From positions 2,666,001 through 2,730,000 of the forward strand of contig CBDEUB010000002.1 of assembly GCA_965243145.1 (NCBI GenBank): a stretch of 64,000 nucleotides of DNA. Direction: 5' to 3'. This DNA comes from CBDBLK01 sp965243145 (GTDB taxonomy: Bacteria > Bdellovibrionota > Bacteriovoracia > Bacteriovoracales > Bacteriovoracaceae). This document shows, in pieces, positions 1 through 9,360 of the stretch. The position numbers and the translations under genes were made by a program. The number at the start of each line of letters is the position of its first letter. Within the stretch, counting starts at the first letter, position 1. A model generated the notes under the pieces. It saw nothing but the letters and a program-made list of their open reading frames with translations, had not been told where the DNA came from and did no database searches.

Positions 1-766
1 CAAAGGATCGAGTCCCGCCTTGGTGTGGTTGGAGTCCCCCACCAATCCGCTGCTCAAAATAAATGATCTGCGCGCCATTTCCGAATTGGTGCGCCGGCAT
101 GGTGGACAAACCTTGGTGGATAACACCTTTGCAAGTCCCTATTTTCAAAATCCGCTGGATTTAGGCGGAGACATTGTTTTGCACTCGATGACCAAATATT
201 TAAATGGCCATTCCGATGTGGTGGGCGGGTGTTTGATGATGAACGACGAGTCTCTGCACCAGCGCTTGTGGGTTTTGCAAAACAGTCTGGGGCCGTGCCA
301 ATCCCCCTTTGATTCCTGGCTCGTCCTGCGCGGAGTGAAGACTTTGGCCTTGCGGATGGAGGCCCACCAAAAAAATGCCTTGGCCCTGGCCGAATGGCTT
401 ACAGAGCATCCTCTCGTGGAGAAAGTGCTCTATCCGGGCCTTGCTTCGCACCCCCAACACCAACTCGCCCGCGAACAAATGCGCGGGCACGGTGGAATGT
501 TGACTTTTTTCTTGGCCAGCAAGGAGGCCGAGCACAGGCGGGATGCCCACAAGTTTTTGAGTCGCTTGCGCTTGTTCGCCCTGGCCGAATCGCTGGGAGG
601 GGTGGAGAGTTTGGTGGATCACCCGGGATCGATGACCCATGCTTCGATTCCACCGGAAGTGCGCGCTTCCCTGGGAATTAGTGACAACCTGGTTCGCTTG
701 AGTGTGGGTATTGAGGGCGTGGAAGACCTCAAGGAGGATTTAGGTGATGCCTTGGGCGCGCTTTAG
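1..766 (+). CDS. Cys/Met-metabolism PLP-dependent enzyme (5' truncated by window edge)
   Basis: C-terminal part of a Cys_Met_Meta_PP family enzyme (cystathionine gamma-synthase, beta-lyase or gamma-lyase type), acting in the cytoplasm in transsulfuration or methionine synthesis. The frame is open to the left edge, so the N-terminus lies outside the window. Visible family motifs are SPTNPLLK, the DNTFASPYFQNPLDLGGD stretch, and the cofactor lysine in SMTKYLNGHSDVVGG. The C-terminus has the expected SLGGVESL and RLSVGIE blocks. Which reaction it catalyses cannot be decided from this part alone, so no symbol is given. Confidence 0.9.
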   Translation, partial: KGSSPALVWLESPTNPLLKINDLRAISELVRRHGGQTLVDNTFASPYFQNPLDLGGDIVLHSMTKYLNGHSDVVGGCLMMNDESLHQRLWVLQNSLGPCQSPFDSWLVLRGVKTLALRMEAHQKNALALAEWLTEHPLVEKVLYPGLASHPQHQLAREQMRGHGGMLTFFLASKEAEHRRDAHKFLSRLRLFALAESLGGVESLVDHPGSMTHASIPPEVRASLGISDNLVRLSVGIEGVEDLKEDLGDALGAL

Positions 767-787
767 AGGTCGTTTTAGGGACTCTCC

Positions 788-1444
788 CTAAAAACTCCCG
801 CCGTCCTTTTCATCAAAAGGCAGTATTTCTGTGGGGCCAGGTTTTTCGCCAGGGGGAGGCGATGGGGTTGGCATGGCCTGATCGGAACTTGGAGAGGGCA
901 TCGCTTGGGCCTCCTCCAAAATATTGGAGTATTCCCTGGAGCGGGAAAAGACGATATCCCTCTCGGTGTAGGCCTTAAAGAGCAGGTAGGCGCAGTAGAC
1001 TTTGCCGTGTTCGGAAGTCAGCGCTTCCTTGTCGCCGGAGGCGAAGATCAGGCCGTCGTCTTGGATCAGGTTTTTGAGTTTGCCGGTGTGTTGGCAGAAG
1101 GCGTTTGCTTGCGCCTGGGGGCCAGAACAGGGAGCGGCCTTTTTGATGACTTCCACCGAACCCAGACTTTTTTTGAGGTGGACAGGTTCGCGGCAAACAT
1201 CGACGATCCAGTTTTGCTTGTAAAATTTCCACTTTTGATGATCGATGCTGAGTTGGCAGCCCTTTTTTTCGATGGTGAGCACTCTTTGGGTAAGCCCCAG
1301 GGGAAAACCGCGGTGGGAAATCTCCGTTTGGAAGTCAGCCTTGAGGCATTGAATATCGGAAAAGGCGTGTATTTTCCAGGCCGCGGGAATCATGCAGGCC
1401 AGGGTAGCGACAGTGGCAAGAGTTTTAAACTTTGAGTATAGCAC
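788..1444 (-). CDS. exported protein of unknown function
   Basis: Not recognised. From a GTG start at 1444 the product is about 218 residues, with a hydrophobic N-terminal signal-like segment (LATVATLACMIPAAWK), several cysteines that could form disulfides, and a proline/serine-rich tail. The longer reading from 1480 would overlap the upstream gene by 56 bases. GTG 1444 overlaps it by 20 and follows a GAGG sequence at a reasonable distance, so I prefer it. It is probably co-transcribed with the gene at 1425-2177. Confidence 0.6.
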   Translation of the reverse strand: MLYSKFKTLATVATLACMIPAAWKIHAFSDIQCLKADFQTEISHRGFPLGLTQRVLTIEKKGCQLSIDHQKWKFYKQNWIVDVCREPVHLKKSLGSVEVIKKAAPCSGPQAQANAFCQHTGKLKNLIQDDGLIFASGDKEALTSEHGKVYCAYLLFKAYTERDIVFSRSREYSNILEEAQAMPSPSSDQAMPTPSPPPGEKPGPTEILPFDEKDGGSF

Positions 1445-2177
1445 GGGGGTTGACCTCGATGGAAACCAGGGAAGCATCATAACGGAGAAATTTTCCGGGA
1501 CTGTTCTTTTGCATTTCCAGGAGAACTTGATTCATGTGGTTCATCACCGCCCCGGGGGATTCTTGCATCTTCTTAGCAATATAATCCTGGGGGGGCATTT
1601 GTTCAATACCGCCGGGCAAATTGGCATTGATGCCGGGAGAGATAATGGCCCACTTTTCCCCCCGTTGCATTTTTCCGCTGTATTTGGCCCGGGGAAAAAA
1701 GGCCTGGCCAAAGGGGTGGGCATTGCCCGGCAAAATTTGCCTATTAGAATTGGCCCCGCAGTCCGGGAATAGTTCGATGGGGTGGCCAGACACAATACAA
1801 TAATTGCCGAAGTGGTAGCTTTCAAAGTGCAAATCTTGCAGGCGGATGCCGATCAGGAGCAGTTGAAGGTCGTGAAAAATATTTTGAGTGCCCGCCAGTT
1901 GGCGCAGAAAATTTTGCAAAATGTCCGGGGCGAGAACGCTGGCGGCCTCTGTTTTGTTTTCAAAACTGTCGCGGAACTGGTCAAAGTGGTCGAGTACCAG
2001 GGCCAATTTTTGATGGGAGGGGCCAGTGATGGAGAAAAAAATGACGGCAAAATTGGATTTGGCCAAATCGAAAAACTCGCCTCCCGAACTCATACCCACC
2101 AGAAATTGGGAGGTGAAAGAGAGGGATTTTATAGTCTCTGAGCGCCTGGGTATGATTTGTTGGTGTGTTTGGCCCAT
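1425..2177 (-). CDS. protein of unknown function
   Basis: Not recognised. About 250 residues and soluble-looking, with no clear signal peptide. Near residue 30 there is a GGEFFDL stretch followed by a hydrophobic strand, which weakly recalls the GGDFYD motif of PP2C/SpoIIE-type phosphatases, but the remaining phosphatase motifs are not evident, so no function is claimed. It overlaps the start of the next gene on the same strand, which suggests a two-gene unit. Confidence 0.55.
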   Translation of the reverse strand: MGQTHQQIIPRRSETIKSLSFTSQFLVGMSSGGEFFDLAKSNFAVIFFSITGPSHQKLALVLDHFDQFRDSFENKTEAASVLAPDILQNFLRQLAGTQNIFHDLQLLLIGIRLQDLHFESYHFGNYCIVSGHPIELFPDCGANSNRQILPGNAHPFGQAFFPRAKYSGKMQRGEKWAIISPGINANLPGGIEQMPPQDYIAKKMQESPGAVMNHMNQVLLEMQKNSPGKFLRYDASLVSIEVNPRAILKV

Positions 2178-2343
2178 TCTTTTCGTCGGTCTTGGATCAG
2201 AATTGTTTAAGTGTCACATAATATTTTACTCAATATCTCGTTTGTTTGGGGGCAGGGGAAGGGAATGCCTCCCGTTTGAATCCGCTTTTTAAGTTTCCCG
2301 GTGGGTGTGCCGATGAGTTTTGAGAACGCTGTGAAGTTGGGGA

Positions 2344-3099
2344 ATGATGGATAAAAATTTTTGGGGCAGGATATTTTTTCTCTCTGGAATGGTGCTCGGT
2401 TTGAGTGCTTGCCGGCCAGAATCTTTTAAGGTCTACGAGAGACAGTTTTGGGAGAGAATCGAGGCCAAGAGTGCGCGCATGAACCAGCTCGAAGTGGTGG
2501 CCCTCAATTTGGCCAAGGAAAATCGCCAGTTAAAAAATCAGATTAGTCAGCTAAAATTTGACATCAAAAAGTTAGAGACTGAAAAAAACTTCCTGGAAAT
2601 GCAAAATGCCATGCTGGTTCAGGGCAAAAAGAAGCGTGCCCCGGCCTCCATTGTGGCCAAGAAATTTGCCAAAGATTTGGTTCGCTACGATATTTACCGT
2701 TGGACGCCCACCCAAATGATCTCCATTGCCGATGCCGAATTTAAGAAGAAAAACTACGAGAAAGCGGCCCAGTTTTACCACACGCTCTACAGTCACTTTC
2801 CCAATCACGACAGCATCGACGATCAATTCCTCTTCAAGGCGGGACTCGCCACTTACGAGTCTGGCGAACACTATGATCAATCTTTTCACTACCTTTCCCA
2901 GTTGGTGAGAAAATACAATTCTTCGCCCTATTTCCGGGGGGCCAAATTGTGGATCAGTTTGCTCTATTTGCGTTTGGATAAAAGGGAAATGTTTTTTAAT
3001 GCCGTCGAAGAATTTAGAAAAAAGTACCGCAATACCCCCGAGTGGAAAGTTTTAAGCCAGCATTATGAGGCGATTATTCAAAAATACAAAGATCGTTGA
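2344..3099 (+). CDS. lipoprotein with coiled coil and TPR-like C-terminus
   Basis: The N-terminus is a lipoprotein signal with lipobox LSAC near residue 23. Residues about 35-90 form a long heptad-rich coiled coil (repeated NRQLKNQISQL and KKLETEKNFLEMQ). The rest resembles the outer-membrane TPR proteins YbgF/CpoB and BamD: FKKKNYEKAAQFYHTLYSHFPNH followed by further helical pairs. It is inferred to act at the periplasmic face of the outer membrane in envelope maintenance. The 3' end overlaps the next gene by 35 bases, so the two are probably one transcript. Confidence 0.7.
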   Translation: MMDKNFWGRIFFLSGMVLGLSACRPESFKVYERQFWERIEAKSARMNQLEVVALNLAKENRQLKNQISQLKFDIKKLETEKNFLEMQNAMLVQGKKKRAPASIVAKKFAKDLVRYDIYRWTPTQMISIADAEFKKKNYEKAAQFYHTLYSHFPNHDSIDDQFLFKAGLATYESGEHYDQSFHYLSQLVRKYNSSPYFRGAKLWISLLYLRLDKREMFFNAVEEFRKKYRNTPEWKVLSQHYEAIIQKYKDR

Positions 3100-4297
3100 G
3101 CTGGTGGTGGCACTGGCGTGTTGGGGAGTACCCCAAGACACTTTGGCCCAGGCCCAGAGGGTGGTGGCCGTCGTCCAATCGGTGGGCGGCAATGTTTTTT
3201 ATTCACACCGGGGCCAGATCAAAACTTTGGCATCGGGCATGCGTCTGCGCCAGGGGGCCGAGGTGTTTACCGAAGAGGGAGCACAGATCACCTTTAACAA
3301 TTATTACGATCATGTCTACCACCTTTCGGGCAGTGGCCACATTGCCTTGGATGAGCGCGCATTGTCTCTCAAGAGCGGGTATTTGTGGGTGCAGTTTGTG
3401 GGGGCCGCTCCGCCACCTTTTGCCTTTCAGGTGGGAACCGCCAACAGCAAGATTTTTTATCGCGGCGGTGAAGCGATCATGAGTTTTGACAATTCTTTGG
3501 GGAAGACCCAACTTTTAGTCTTGGCGGGAAGGTTGGAAATGGAAAACGCCATCCAGGCGCATTTGAAGTTGGAAGTTCAGGAGGGACAGTTTAGCTTTAT
3601 TCAAAACGGATACTTGGAGGGTGCGCCCCGCATGCCCACTCCCATCGGCCTCAATTCCTACCAACAGGTCACTGGCCTGTTCCACGAAGTCAGGCCATTG
3701 CGCAAGTCCCAGGCCTTATTTTTTTCTCCCTCTTCGCCGCAGACGCATCGCAGGCGCGGGCGCGGCCTGGCCTCGGTGGCCAGGGCCAGGGTTCGGCCAG
3801 AAAAGACACTGCTGCACCACTACCGCGCCCGCTTGTTCCAAGGGGGGGAGGCGAAAGTTCCCATCCGCATTTTTGGCCAGAGCGGGCAAAACCTCAAAAC
3901 CCGAATTTTTCACTGTCCCAGACAGTGCTCCAAGGAGCGGGATTTGACTTCCCATCTCAAGTGGAGCAAACCGCCAACAGTTGCGCCCAAAAAGAAGACG
4001 GCGCAGAATAGGCCCAAAGTTTTGAACCCGGTCAAAGTTTTTGGCAAAAAAAGGGCGCGCCAGCAGCAGGCCCTCACCGTCGAGGTTCCGGCACGCCCTC
4101 CCCGGCGCAAAATTGGACGCGCTCCGGCCTCGGTGGCGGCCAGGGCGGTCAAGGGCAAAGCGGCCCTTTCCGCGGAACCCGACTTTGAAAAGGCCCTGGA
4201 TCAGCATTACTCGGAGCAGCAACGGCATCAAAGCGAAGTCAATGCCCTGATCGACCAGCTCCAATCAGTACAAATGGACTACCAAAAAGGCCATTGA
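3065..4297 (+). CDS. exported FecR-domain protein
   Basis: About 410 residues. The signal peptide (VELVVALACWGVPQDTLAQA) is followed by a FecR-like domain at roughly residues 30-165: VVQSVGGNVFYSHRG, then LRQGAEVFTEEGAQI and a GYLWVQF strand. The second half is basic and low in complexity (many Arg, Lys, Pro), with a short coiled coil at the end. FecR domains of this exported type are common in delta-proteobacteria-like genomes and are thought to bind peptidoglycan or act as scaffolds; the precise role here is unknown. It starts inside the 3' end of the preceding lipoprotein gene. Confidence 0.7.
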   Translation: MRRLFKNTKIVELVVALACWGVPQDTLAQAQRVVAVVQSVGGNVFYSHRGQIKTLASGMRLRQGAEVFTEEGAQITFNNYYDHVYHLSGSGHIALDERALSLKSGYLWVQFVGAAPPPFAFQVGTANSKIFYRGGEAIMSFDNSLGKTQLLVLAGRLEMENAIQAHLKLEVQEGQFSFIQNGYLEGAPRMPTPIGLNSYQQVTGLFHEVRPLRKSQALFFSPSSPQTHRRRGRGLASVARARVRPEKTLLHHYRARLFQGGEAKVPIRIFGQSGQNLKTRIFHCPRQCSKERDLTSHLKWSKPPTVAPKKKTAQNRPKVLNPVKVFGKKRARQQQALTVEVPARPPRRKIGRAPASVAARAVKGKAALSAEPDFEKALDQHYSEQQRHQSEVNALIDQLQSVQMDYQKGH

Positions 4298-4301
4298 AAG
4301 T

Positions 4302-4468
4302 AAGTGCTCACACTTCACGCCATTTTGCCTCCGCATCTTGCTCTGGCACTGCCCATCGGGGCGGCCGTCGCTCGTCGCCTTCCTGGCGACTCCGTACGGC
4401 GTACTTTTTCGTACGCCTCACTCGTTCCGTCTCACTTCATCCCAATCTGACGCAAATTGTGAGCACTT
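4302..4468. repeat. structured repeat, copy 1
   Basis: Member of a family found four times in full in this window. The termini pair with each other: AAGTGCTCACA at 4302-4312 with TGTGAGCACTT at 4458-4468. Inside are two further hairpins, GTCGCC/GGCGAC and GGCGTAC/GTACGCC. It fills most of the gap between the FecR-type gene and guaB. The sequence after it (ttatcgtaatttttcattt, about 4479-4497) is also shared with copies 3 and 4. Confidence 0.85.
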
Positions 4469-4588
4469 GACCTAACTTTTATCGTAATTTTTCATTTGAG
4501 TGCGAGTCATTACCATTGAAAAAACTCTTTTCTTAAAGTATTCAAAACCTTGAGAATGGGATTGTCCCCCTCAATTCAAGGAGACGGC

Positions 4589-6079
4589 ATGGGTTCTTCG
4601 GTTTCTTCCCCATTTAAAGCTCAGTCCCCCTTTTTGACTTATGACGACTGTTTGCTTCGGCCCGGATATTCCGAGGTTTTACCCAGCGAAACGGTGTTGG
4701 ACAGTCAGTTTTCCCGCAGCATTGCCCTCAACATTCCGCTGGTTTCGGCGGCGATGGACACGGTTACCGAGAGTGCCACCGCCATCACCATGGCACAAAA
4801 CGGGGGGATCGGAGTGGTTCACAAAAATATGCCCATGGCCCACCAGGCGCGGGAAGTGCAAAAGGTCAAGAAGTACGAGGCGGGCATGATCCTAGACCCC
4901 ATTACCGTTGGCCCCCAGGAGAGTTTGCGCTCGGTGGCCAAACTCACCCAGCGCCACAAAATTACCGGCGTGCCGGTGACCAATGAAGACGGGGAGTGCG
5001 TGGGGATTCTCACCAGTCGGGACATGCGTTTTGAAAGCAACTTGGATCAGAGAGTGGAGGATGTGATGACTCCCAGGGAAAAACTCATCACCGCTGAGGA
5101 GGGCATCGACACCGAGAGTGCTAAAGATATTCTTCACCAGCACAGAATTGAAAAACTGTTAGTGGTGGACGGGGCGGGCAAACTCAAGGGCCTGATCACC
5201 ATCAAGGATATTTTAAAGGGCATCGACTTTCCCTTTTCCAACCGTGACCAGTTGGGGCGTTTGAGAGTGGCCGCGGCGGTGGGTGTAGGAGAGGGGGAGT
5301 TGGAGCGCGCCGGCGCTTTGAGCGAGGTTCATGTGGACGCCTTGGTGGTGGACACCGCCCACGGGCACACCCGCAGCGTGCTGGACATGGTGGCCACACT
5401 CAAGCGTTATTTTCCCGAAGTTGATGTGGTGGCCGGCAATGTGGCCACGCCCGCGGCCTGTCGCGCACTGATCGAGGCGGGGGCGGATGCCGTCAAGGTG
5501 GGGATTGGGCCTGGTTCCATTTGCACTACCAGGGTGGTGGCGGGCATCGGTGTGCCCCAACTTTCGGCCATTTGGGAGTGCTCTTCTGTGGCGCGAGCGG
5601 CGGAGGTGCCCCTGATCGCCGACGGGGGCATTAAATTTTCCGGTGACATCGTCAAGGCCTTGGCCGCCGGGGCCAATGCGGTGATGATCGGCTCGCTCTT
5701 TGCCGGAACCGACGAAACTCCCGGCGAGACGGTTTTATACCAGGGCCGCAGTTATAAAGTTTATCGTGGCATGGGAAGTATGGGGGCGATGGGTGCCGGT
5801 TCCAAAGACCGCTACCGCCAGGGGGAAGTGCAGGAAATTGAAAAACTGGTTCCCGAAGGGGTCGAGGGACAAGTTCCCTACCGCGGAAGTTTGTCCAGCA
5901 ATATCTACCAGATGATGGGGGGAGTGCGCGCCGGCATGGGTTATATCGGTGCCAAAAATTTGGCCGAATTGCGGGAGAAGGCCGAGTTTATTCCCATCAC
6001 TTCCGCCTCTCTCAAAGAGGGCCACCCCCACGACATTTGGATCACCAAAGATGCTCCCAATTACACCGCCAGAAGGTAA
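4589..6079 (+). CDS. guaB: IMP dehydrogenase
   Basis: Oxidises IMP to XMP with NAD+, the committed step of GMP synthesis, in the cytoplasm. It has the full IMPDH architecture: barrel start (LTYDDCLLRPGYSEVLPSE), a CBS-domain pair around residues 95-205, the VAGNVATP strand, the catalytic-cysteine loop GIGPGSICTTR, and the flap region YRGMGSMGAM. I chose ATG 4589 over an ATG 39 bases upstream because AAGGAGA lies directly before it and the resulting N-terminus matches the family. guaA follows after 3 bases, so the two form an operon. Confidence 0.97.
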   Translation: MGSSVSSPFKAQSPFLTYDDCLLRPGYSEVLPSETVLDSQFSRSIALNIPLVSAAMDTVTESATAITMAQNGGIGVVHKNMPMAHQAREVQKVKKYEAGMILDPITVGPQESLRSVAKLTQRHKITGVPVTNEDGECVGILTSRDMRFESNLDQRVEDVMTPREKLITAEEGIDTESAKDILHQHRIEKLLVVDGAGKLKGLITIKDILKGIDFPFSNRDQLGRLRVAAAVGVGEGELERAGALSEVHVDALVVDTAHGHTRSVLDMVATLKRYFPEVDVVAGNVATPAACRALIEAGADAVKVGIGPGSICTTRVVAGIGVPQLSAIWECSSVARAAEVPLIADGGIKFSGDIVKALAAGANAVMIGSLFAGTDETPGETVLYQGRSYKVYRGMGSMGAMGAGSKDRYRQGEVQEIEKLVPEGVEGQVPYRGSLSSNIYQMMGGVRAGMGYIGAKNLAELREKAEFIPITSASLKEGHPHDIWITKDAPNYTARR

Positions 6080-6082
6080 TTC

Positions 6083-7633
6083 GTGTTTCAAGGTCAAGTC
6101 GTTATTATTGATTTGGGTTCGCAGTACACCCACCTGATCACCCGGCGGACGCGGGAACTGGGTTACAGTGCGGAAGTGCTCACCGTGGAAGAAGGGTTGG
6201 CGCGCTTGCGCGGAGGCCAGCTTCCCAACTGTTGGGTTTTGTCGGGAGGCCCACAATCGGTTTGCCGCGACTCGACCGACTATGTTGCCTTTTTTACCTC
6301 GTCCAGGCCAGTGTTGGGCATTTGTTACGGCATGCAGTTAATGGCCCAGCACTTTGGCGGGCGGGTGGCCCAGGGTGCGGTTGCCGAATACGGCAGGACG
6401 GCCATTCGCTGGGTGGGTGGCCCACTGGTGAAAAATTGTCCGGCAGAGTTGCGGGTGTGGATGAGTCACTGTGATCATGTGGAAAAGTTGCCCCCCCACT
6501 TTGCCTTGGCGATGGAGAGTCACAACCATTTGGTGGCGGCGATGGTGAACCCCGCTGCGCGGATGATGGGCCTGCAATTCCATCCTGAGGTTGAACACAG
6601 CGAATGTGGGCGGGAGATTTTGGGCCACTTCTATGCAGATTTGGCCAAACTCAAACCCGACTGGGATTTTCAGAGAACCGTGGAGGAAGCGCGCAAGGGC
6701 CTGGCCGCCATAGGCGAACAAAAAGTTTTGTGTGCCTTCTCGGGCGGGGTCGACAGTCTGGTGGCGGCCAATTTGGCCCATCAAACCTTGGGGGACAATC
6801 TCTATTGTTTTTTTGTGGATCACGGGCTTTTGCGCCCGCAAGACTACCAGCACATTGAAATGCTCCAGCGGGAAATGCTCTTTCCCATCGAAATCATCGC
6901 CGCCAAAGATGAATTTTTGCAAAAATTGCGGGGAGTGGCCTGCCCCGAACAAAAGCGCAAACTCATCGGCCACACCTTCATTGAAGTTTTTGAGGCCAAG
7001 GTTCGCCAGTTTGAACGGGAACGCCAGATTCACTTTACCCACCTTTTACAGGGAACCATCTACCCCGATGTGATCGAATCCAAGTCCCCCCATCAAAGTG
7101 GAGGCAAATCGGCGACCATTAAATCCCACCACAATGTAGGGGGATTGCCCGAGCGCATGCATCTCCAACTGATCGAACCGTTGCGCCTTCTCTTTAAAGA
7201 TGAAGTGCGCCGGATAGGAGAGTCCTTGGGCCTGCGTCGGGATTGGATCGGTCGCCATCCCTTTCCGGGGCCAGGCCTTTCGGTGCGGATTCTCGGAGAG
7301 TTGAGCGAAGGGGCGATCGCTAAAGTCCAGCAATCCGATCACATTCTCCACCAAGAGTTGGTGCGCGCTGGTTTGTACGATTCTGTCGCTCAGGCATTGA
7401 CCGTGCTCATTCCCGCCAAAACGGTAGGGGTCAAGGGAGATGCCCGCGTGTACGAGGATGTCATCGCTTTGCGGATTGTGGACACTTCCGATTTTATGAC
7501 CGCTACCTGGAGCGAACTGCCCCACTCTTTTCTGGCACGGGTTTCCAGTCGCATTACCAACGAGGTTGAGGGAGTCACTCGGGTGGCCTACGATCTGACT
7601 TCCAAACCGCCGGGAACCATCGAATGGGAATAG
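6083..7633 (+). CDS. guaA: GMP synthase (glutamine-hydrolysing)
   Basis: Converts XMP to GMP using ATP and glutamine. The N-terminal class I amidotransferase domain has the nucleophile elbow GICYGMQLM and the histidine-glutamate pair in QFHPEVEHSE. The ATP-pyrophosphatase domain starts with FSGGVDSLVAA. The dimerisation domain ends in the typical KPPGTIEWE. The start is GTG, 3 bases after the guaB stop. Length (516 residues) is normal. Structured repeat copy 2 begins a few bases after the stop. Confidence 0.97.
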   Translation: MFQGQVVIIDLGSQYTHLITRRTRELGYSAEVLTVEEGLARLRGGQLPNCWVLSGGPQSVCRDSTDYVAFFTSSRPVLGICYGMQLMAQHFGGRVAQGAVAEYGRTAIRWVGGPLVKNCPAELRVWMSHCDHVEKLPPHFALAMESHNHLVAAMVNPAARMMGLQFHPEVEHSECGREILGHFYADLAKLKPDWDFQRTVEEARKGLAAIGEQKVLCAFSGGVDSLVAANLAHQTLGDNLYCFFVDHGLLRPQDYQHIEMLQREMLFPIEIIAAKDEFLQKLRGVACPEQKRKLIGHTFIEVFEAKVRQFERERQIHFTHLLQGTIYPDVIESKSPHQSGGKSATIKSHHNVGGLPERMHLQLIEPLRLLFKDEVRRIGESLGLRRDWIGRHPFPGPGLSVRILGELSEGAIAKVQQSDHILHQELVRAGLYDSVAQALTVLIPAKTVGVKGDARVYEDVIALRIVDTSDFMTATWSELPHSFLARVSSRITNEVEGVTRVAYDLTSKPPGTIEWE

Positions 7634-7635
7634 CT

Positions 7636-7831
7636 GTAATAGCTCACACTTCAGGCCATCTTGCCTTCGCATCCTGCTCCGGCACTGCCCATCGGGGCAG
7701 TCGTCGCTCGTCGCCCTCCTGGCGACTCCGTGTGGTTCAGCTTCGCCATCGCTCCTTGCGATGTGCAGGAAGCACACCTCAGTCGCTCTGTCTCACTTCA
7801 CCTCAATCTGACCTAAATTGTGAGCTATTAC
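7636..7831. repeat. structured repeat, copy 2
   Basis: Termini GTAATAGCTCACA (7636-7648) and TGTGAGCTATTAC (7819-7831) are perfectly complementary. Inside are the GTCGCC/GGCGAC hairpin shared with copy 1, a CATCGC/GCGATG hairpin, and TGTGC/GCACA. It lies directly downstream of guaA. Between it and the next gene (7832-8046) I see no gene; that stretch is AT-rich and probably holds the promoter of the ankyrin gene, although no convincing -35/-10 pair was found. Confidence 0.85.
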
Positions 7832-8046
7832 CTCGCTACACTCACAGTTTTTTGGTTGGCCCGTGAATGGTTACCTACGGTTTTACTAAACCGATTAGAG
7901 GAAAATTATTGGATTGGTTCAGGTTAATTTAAAAAAACTGTCCGACTCAATTAAAAAATGGTCTTGGTAGGCTTGTTTCCCATCGCGGGCCAGGTTACTA
8001 TAAATGAGTTCCCAGTCCAGGGACATTTTTTCAACAGGAGGAAAAA

Positions 8047-9303
8047 ATGAAAGTGCTACAGAAGTTTCTCGTTTTCACTCTTTTGATTGCTCTCGGGGCC
8101 TGTGGTGGCAAGGACGATCTTCTCCACCAGGCGACACTCAGTGGTGATGTCGAACAAGTTTTAGAACTCATTGCGGACGGGGCCAATGTCAACAAGCGCG
8201 ATTCCAACGGTGCGGTTGCTTTGCACTATGCTGCTTTGATGGGCCACACGGAAATCGTCAACATTTTGTTGGAAAACGGGGCCGACCTCGATGTTCAAGA
8301 CAAAGAGTCGGCGACACCCCTGTATTACGCCAGCGTTCAGGAATCCGATTCCATCGCCGAGATTTTGTTAGGGGCAGGAGCGGATCCCAATATTCAAACC
8401 AAATCCAATGGACTGACTCCACTGCACGCGGCGGCGGGAAACGATCGCTTGGAAATTGTTTCCACTTTGATCTATTACGGAGCAGACCCCAACTTGCAAA
8501 CCAAGTCCGAAAAGTGGACTCCCTTGCACATGAACGCCATCGACGGAAGCTGGGGAGTGACTACTCTCTTATTGTGCCATGGCGCGGACAAGAGTTTGCA
8601 CACTTCCAACGATAGAACCGCCCTCGAATTGGCCACTAGGAATCAAAACCGGGATGTGGCCGACCTCATGGCCAATTACGCTCAAGGGGGCCGAAACCTG
8701 CGCATTTGTTCCCCCCATATAGCGGTCACTAGAGGGCATGTGGCCTTGATTCGAGAGATGATCCGCAATCGCGCTGATGTCGATGCCAGAGATGATGCTT
8801 TACAAACACCCTTGCACTACGCCGCTTTAAAAGGCGATTTGGAAATGGTGAGGGTTCTCTTGGAGAGCGGTGCCGATCCCAATGTCACCGATGGAGATTC
8901 GGTTACACCTCTTCACCTGGCGGCGGTTCACGAGTCCAGCTTGATTGCTTCCGCCCTCGTGAGTGCTGGGGCCAGGCCGAACATCCAGTCTTCCCCCAAT
9001 TTGGAAACTCCGGTGCATTTAGCGGTGGCCAACGGCCGGGTGCAAACTGTGATTGCCCTGGCCAGTCGGAGTGCCGACCTCGACTTGCAGACCAGAAATG
9101 AAGGCCACACTCCTTTGCACATTAGTGCGCGCAATGGAGATTACGACATGACTATGGCCTTGCTTTGCAATGGTGCCTATGCCGGCACCCGCTCGACCGC
9201 CAGAAAGTCTCCCAGGGATATGGCCCTGGAGGCAGGTTATAGCAGAATTGCCGATGCCCTCCTCGACAGCTTGAACGAGCGCCTCGATTGTTCCGGCTAT
9301 TAG
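8047..9303 (+). CDS. ankyrin-repeat lipoprotein
   Basis: 418 residues. The N-terminal signal ends in the lipobox LGAC, so the protein should be lipid-anchored in the envelope. The rest is about ten or more ankyrin repeats of roughly 33 residues, with recurrent TPLHYAA, GADPN and LLENGAD blocks; a less regular spacer near residues 185-220 separates two arrays. Ankyrin repeats bind proteins; the partner is unknown. A strong ribosome-binding site (AGGAGG) precedes the ATG, and a rho-independent terminator follows. Confidence 0.85.
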   Translation: MKVLQKFLVFTLLIALGACGGKDDLLHQATLSGDVEQVLELIADGANVNKRDSNGAVALHYAALMGHTEIVNILLENGADLDVQDKESATPLYYASVQESDSIAEILLGAGADPNIQTKSNGLTPLHAAAGNDRLEIVSTLIYYGADPNLQTKSEKWTPLHMNAIDGSWGVTTLLLCHGADKSLHTSNDRTALELATRNQNRDVADLMANYAQGGRNLRICSPHIAVTRGHVALIREMIRNRADVDARDDALQTPLHYAALKGDLEMVRVLLESGADPNVTDGDSVTPLHLAAVHESSLIASALVSAGARPNIQSSPNLETPVHLAVANGRVQTVIALASRSADLDLQTRNEGHTPLHISARNGDYDMTMALLCNGAYAGTRSTARKSPRDMALEAGYSRIADALLDSLNERLDCSGY

Positions 9304-9330
9304 TTTTCAGGTTTTTTGAACGCATCCGAA

Positions 9331-9360
9331 AGGCCCCCGTCGAGGGGGCCTTTTTTTATT
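9331..9360 (+). terminator. rho-independent terminator after ankyrin gene
   Basis: A GGCCCCC/GGGGGCC stem with a GTCGA loop is followed by seven T residues. It sits between two convergent genes and overlaps the stop codon of the minus-strand metallo-hydrolase. Confidence 0.9.
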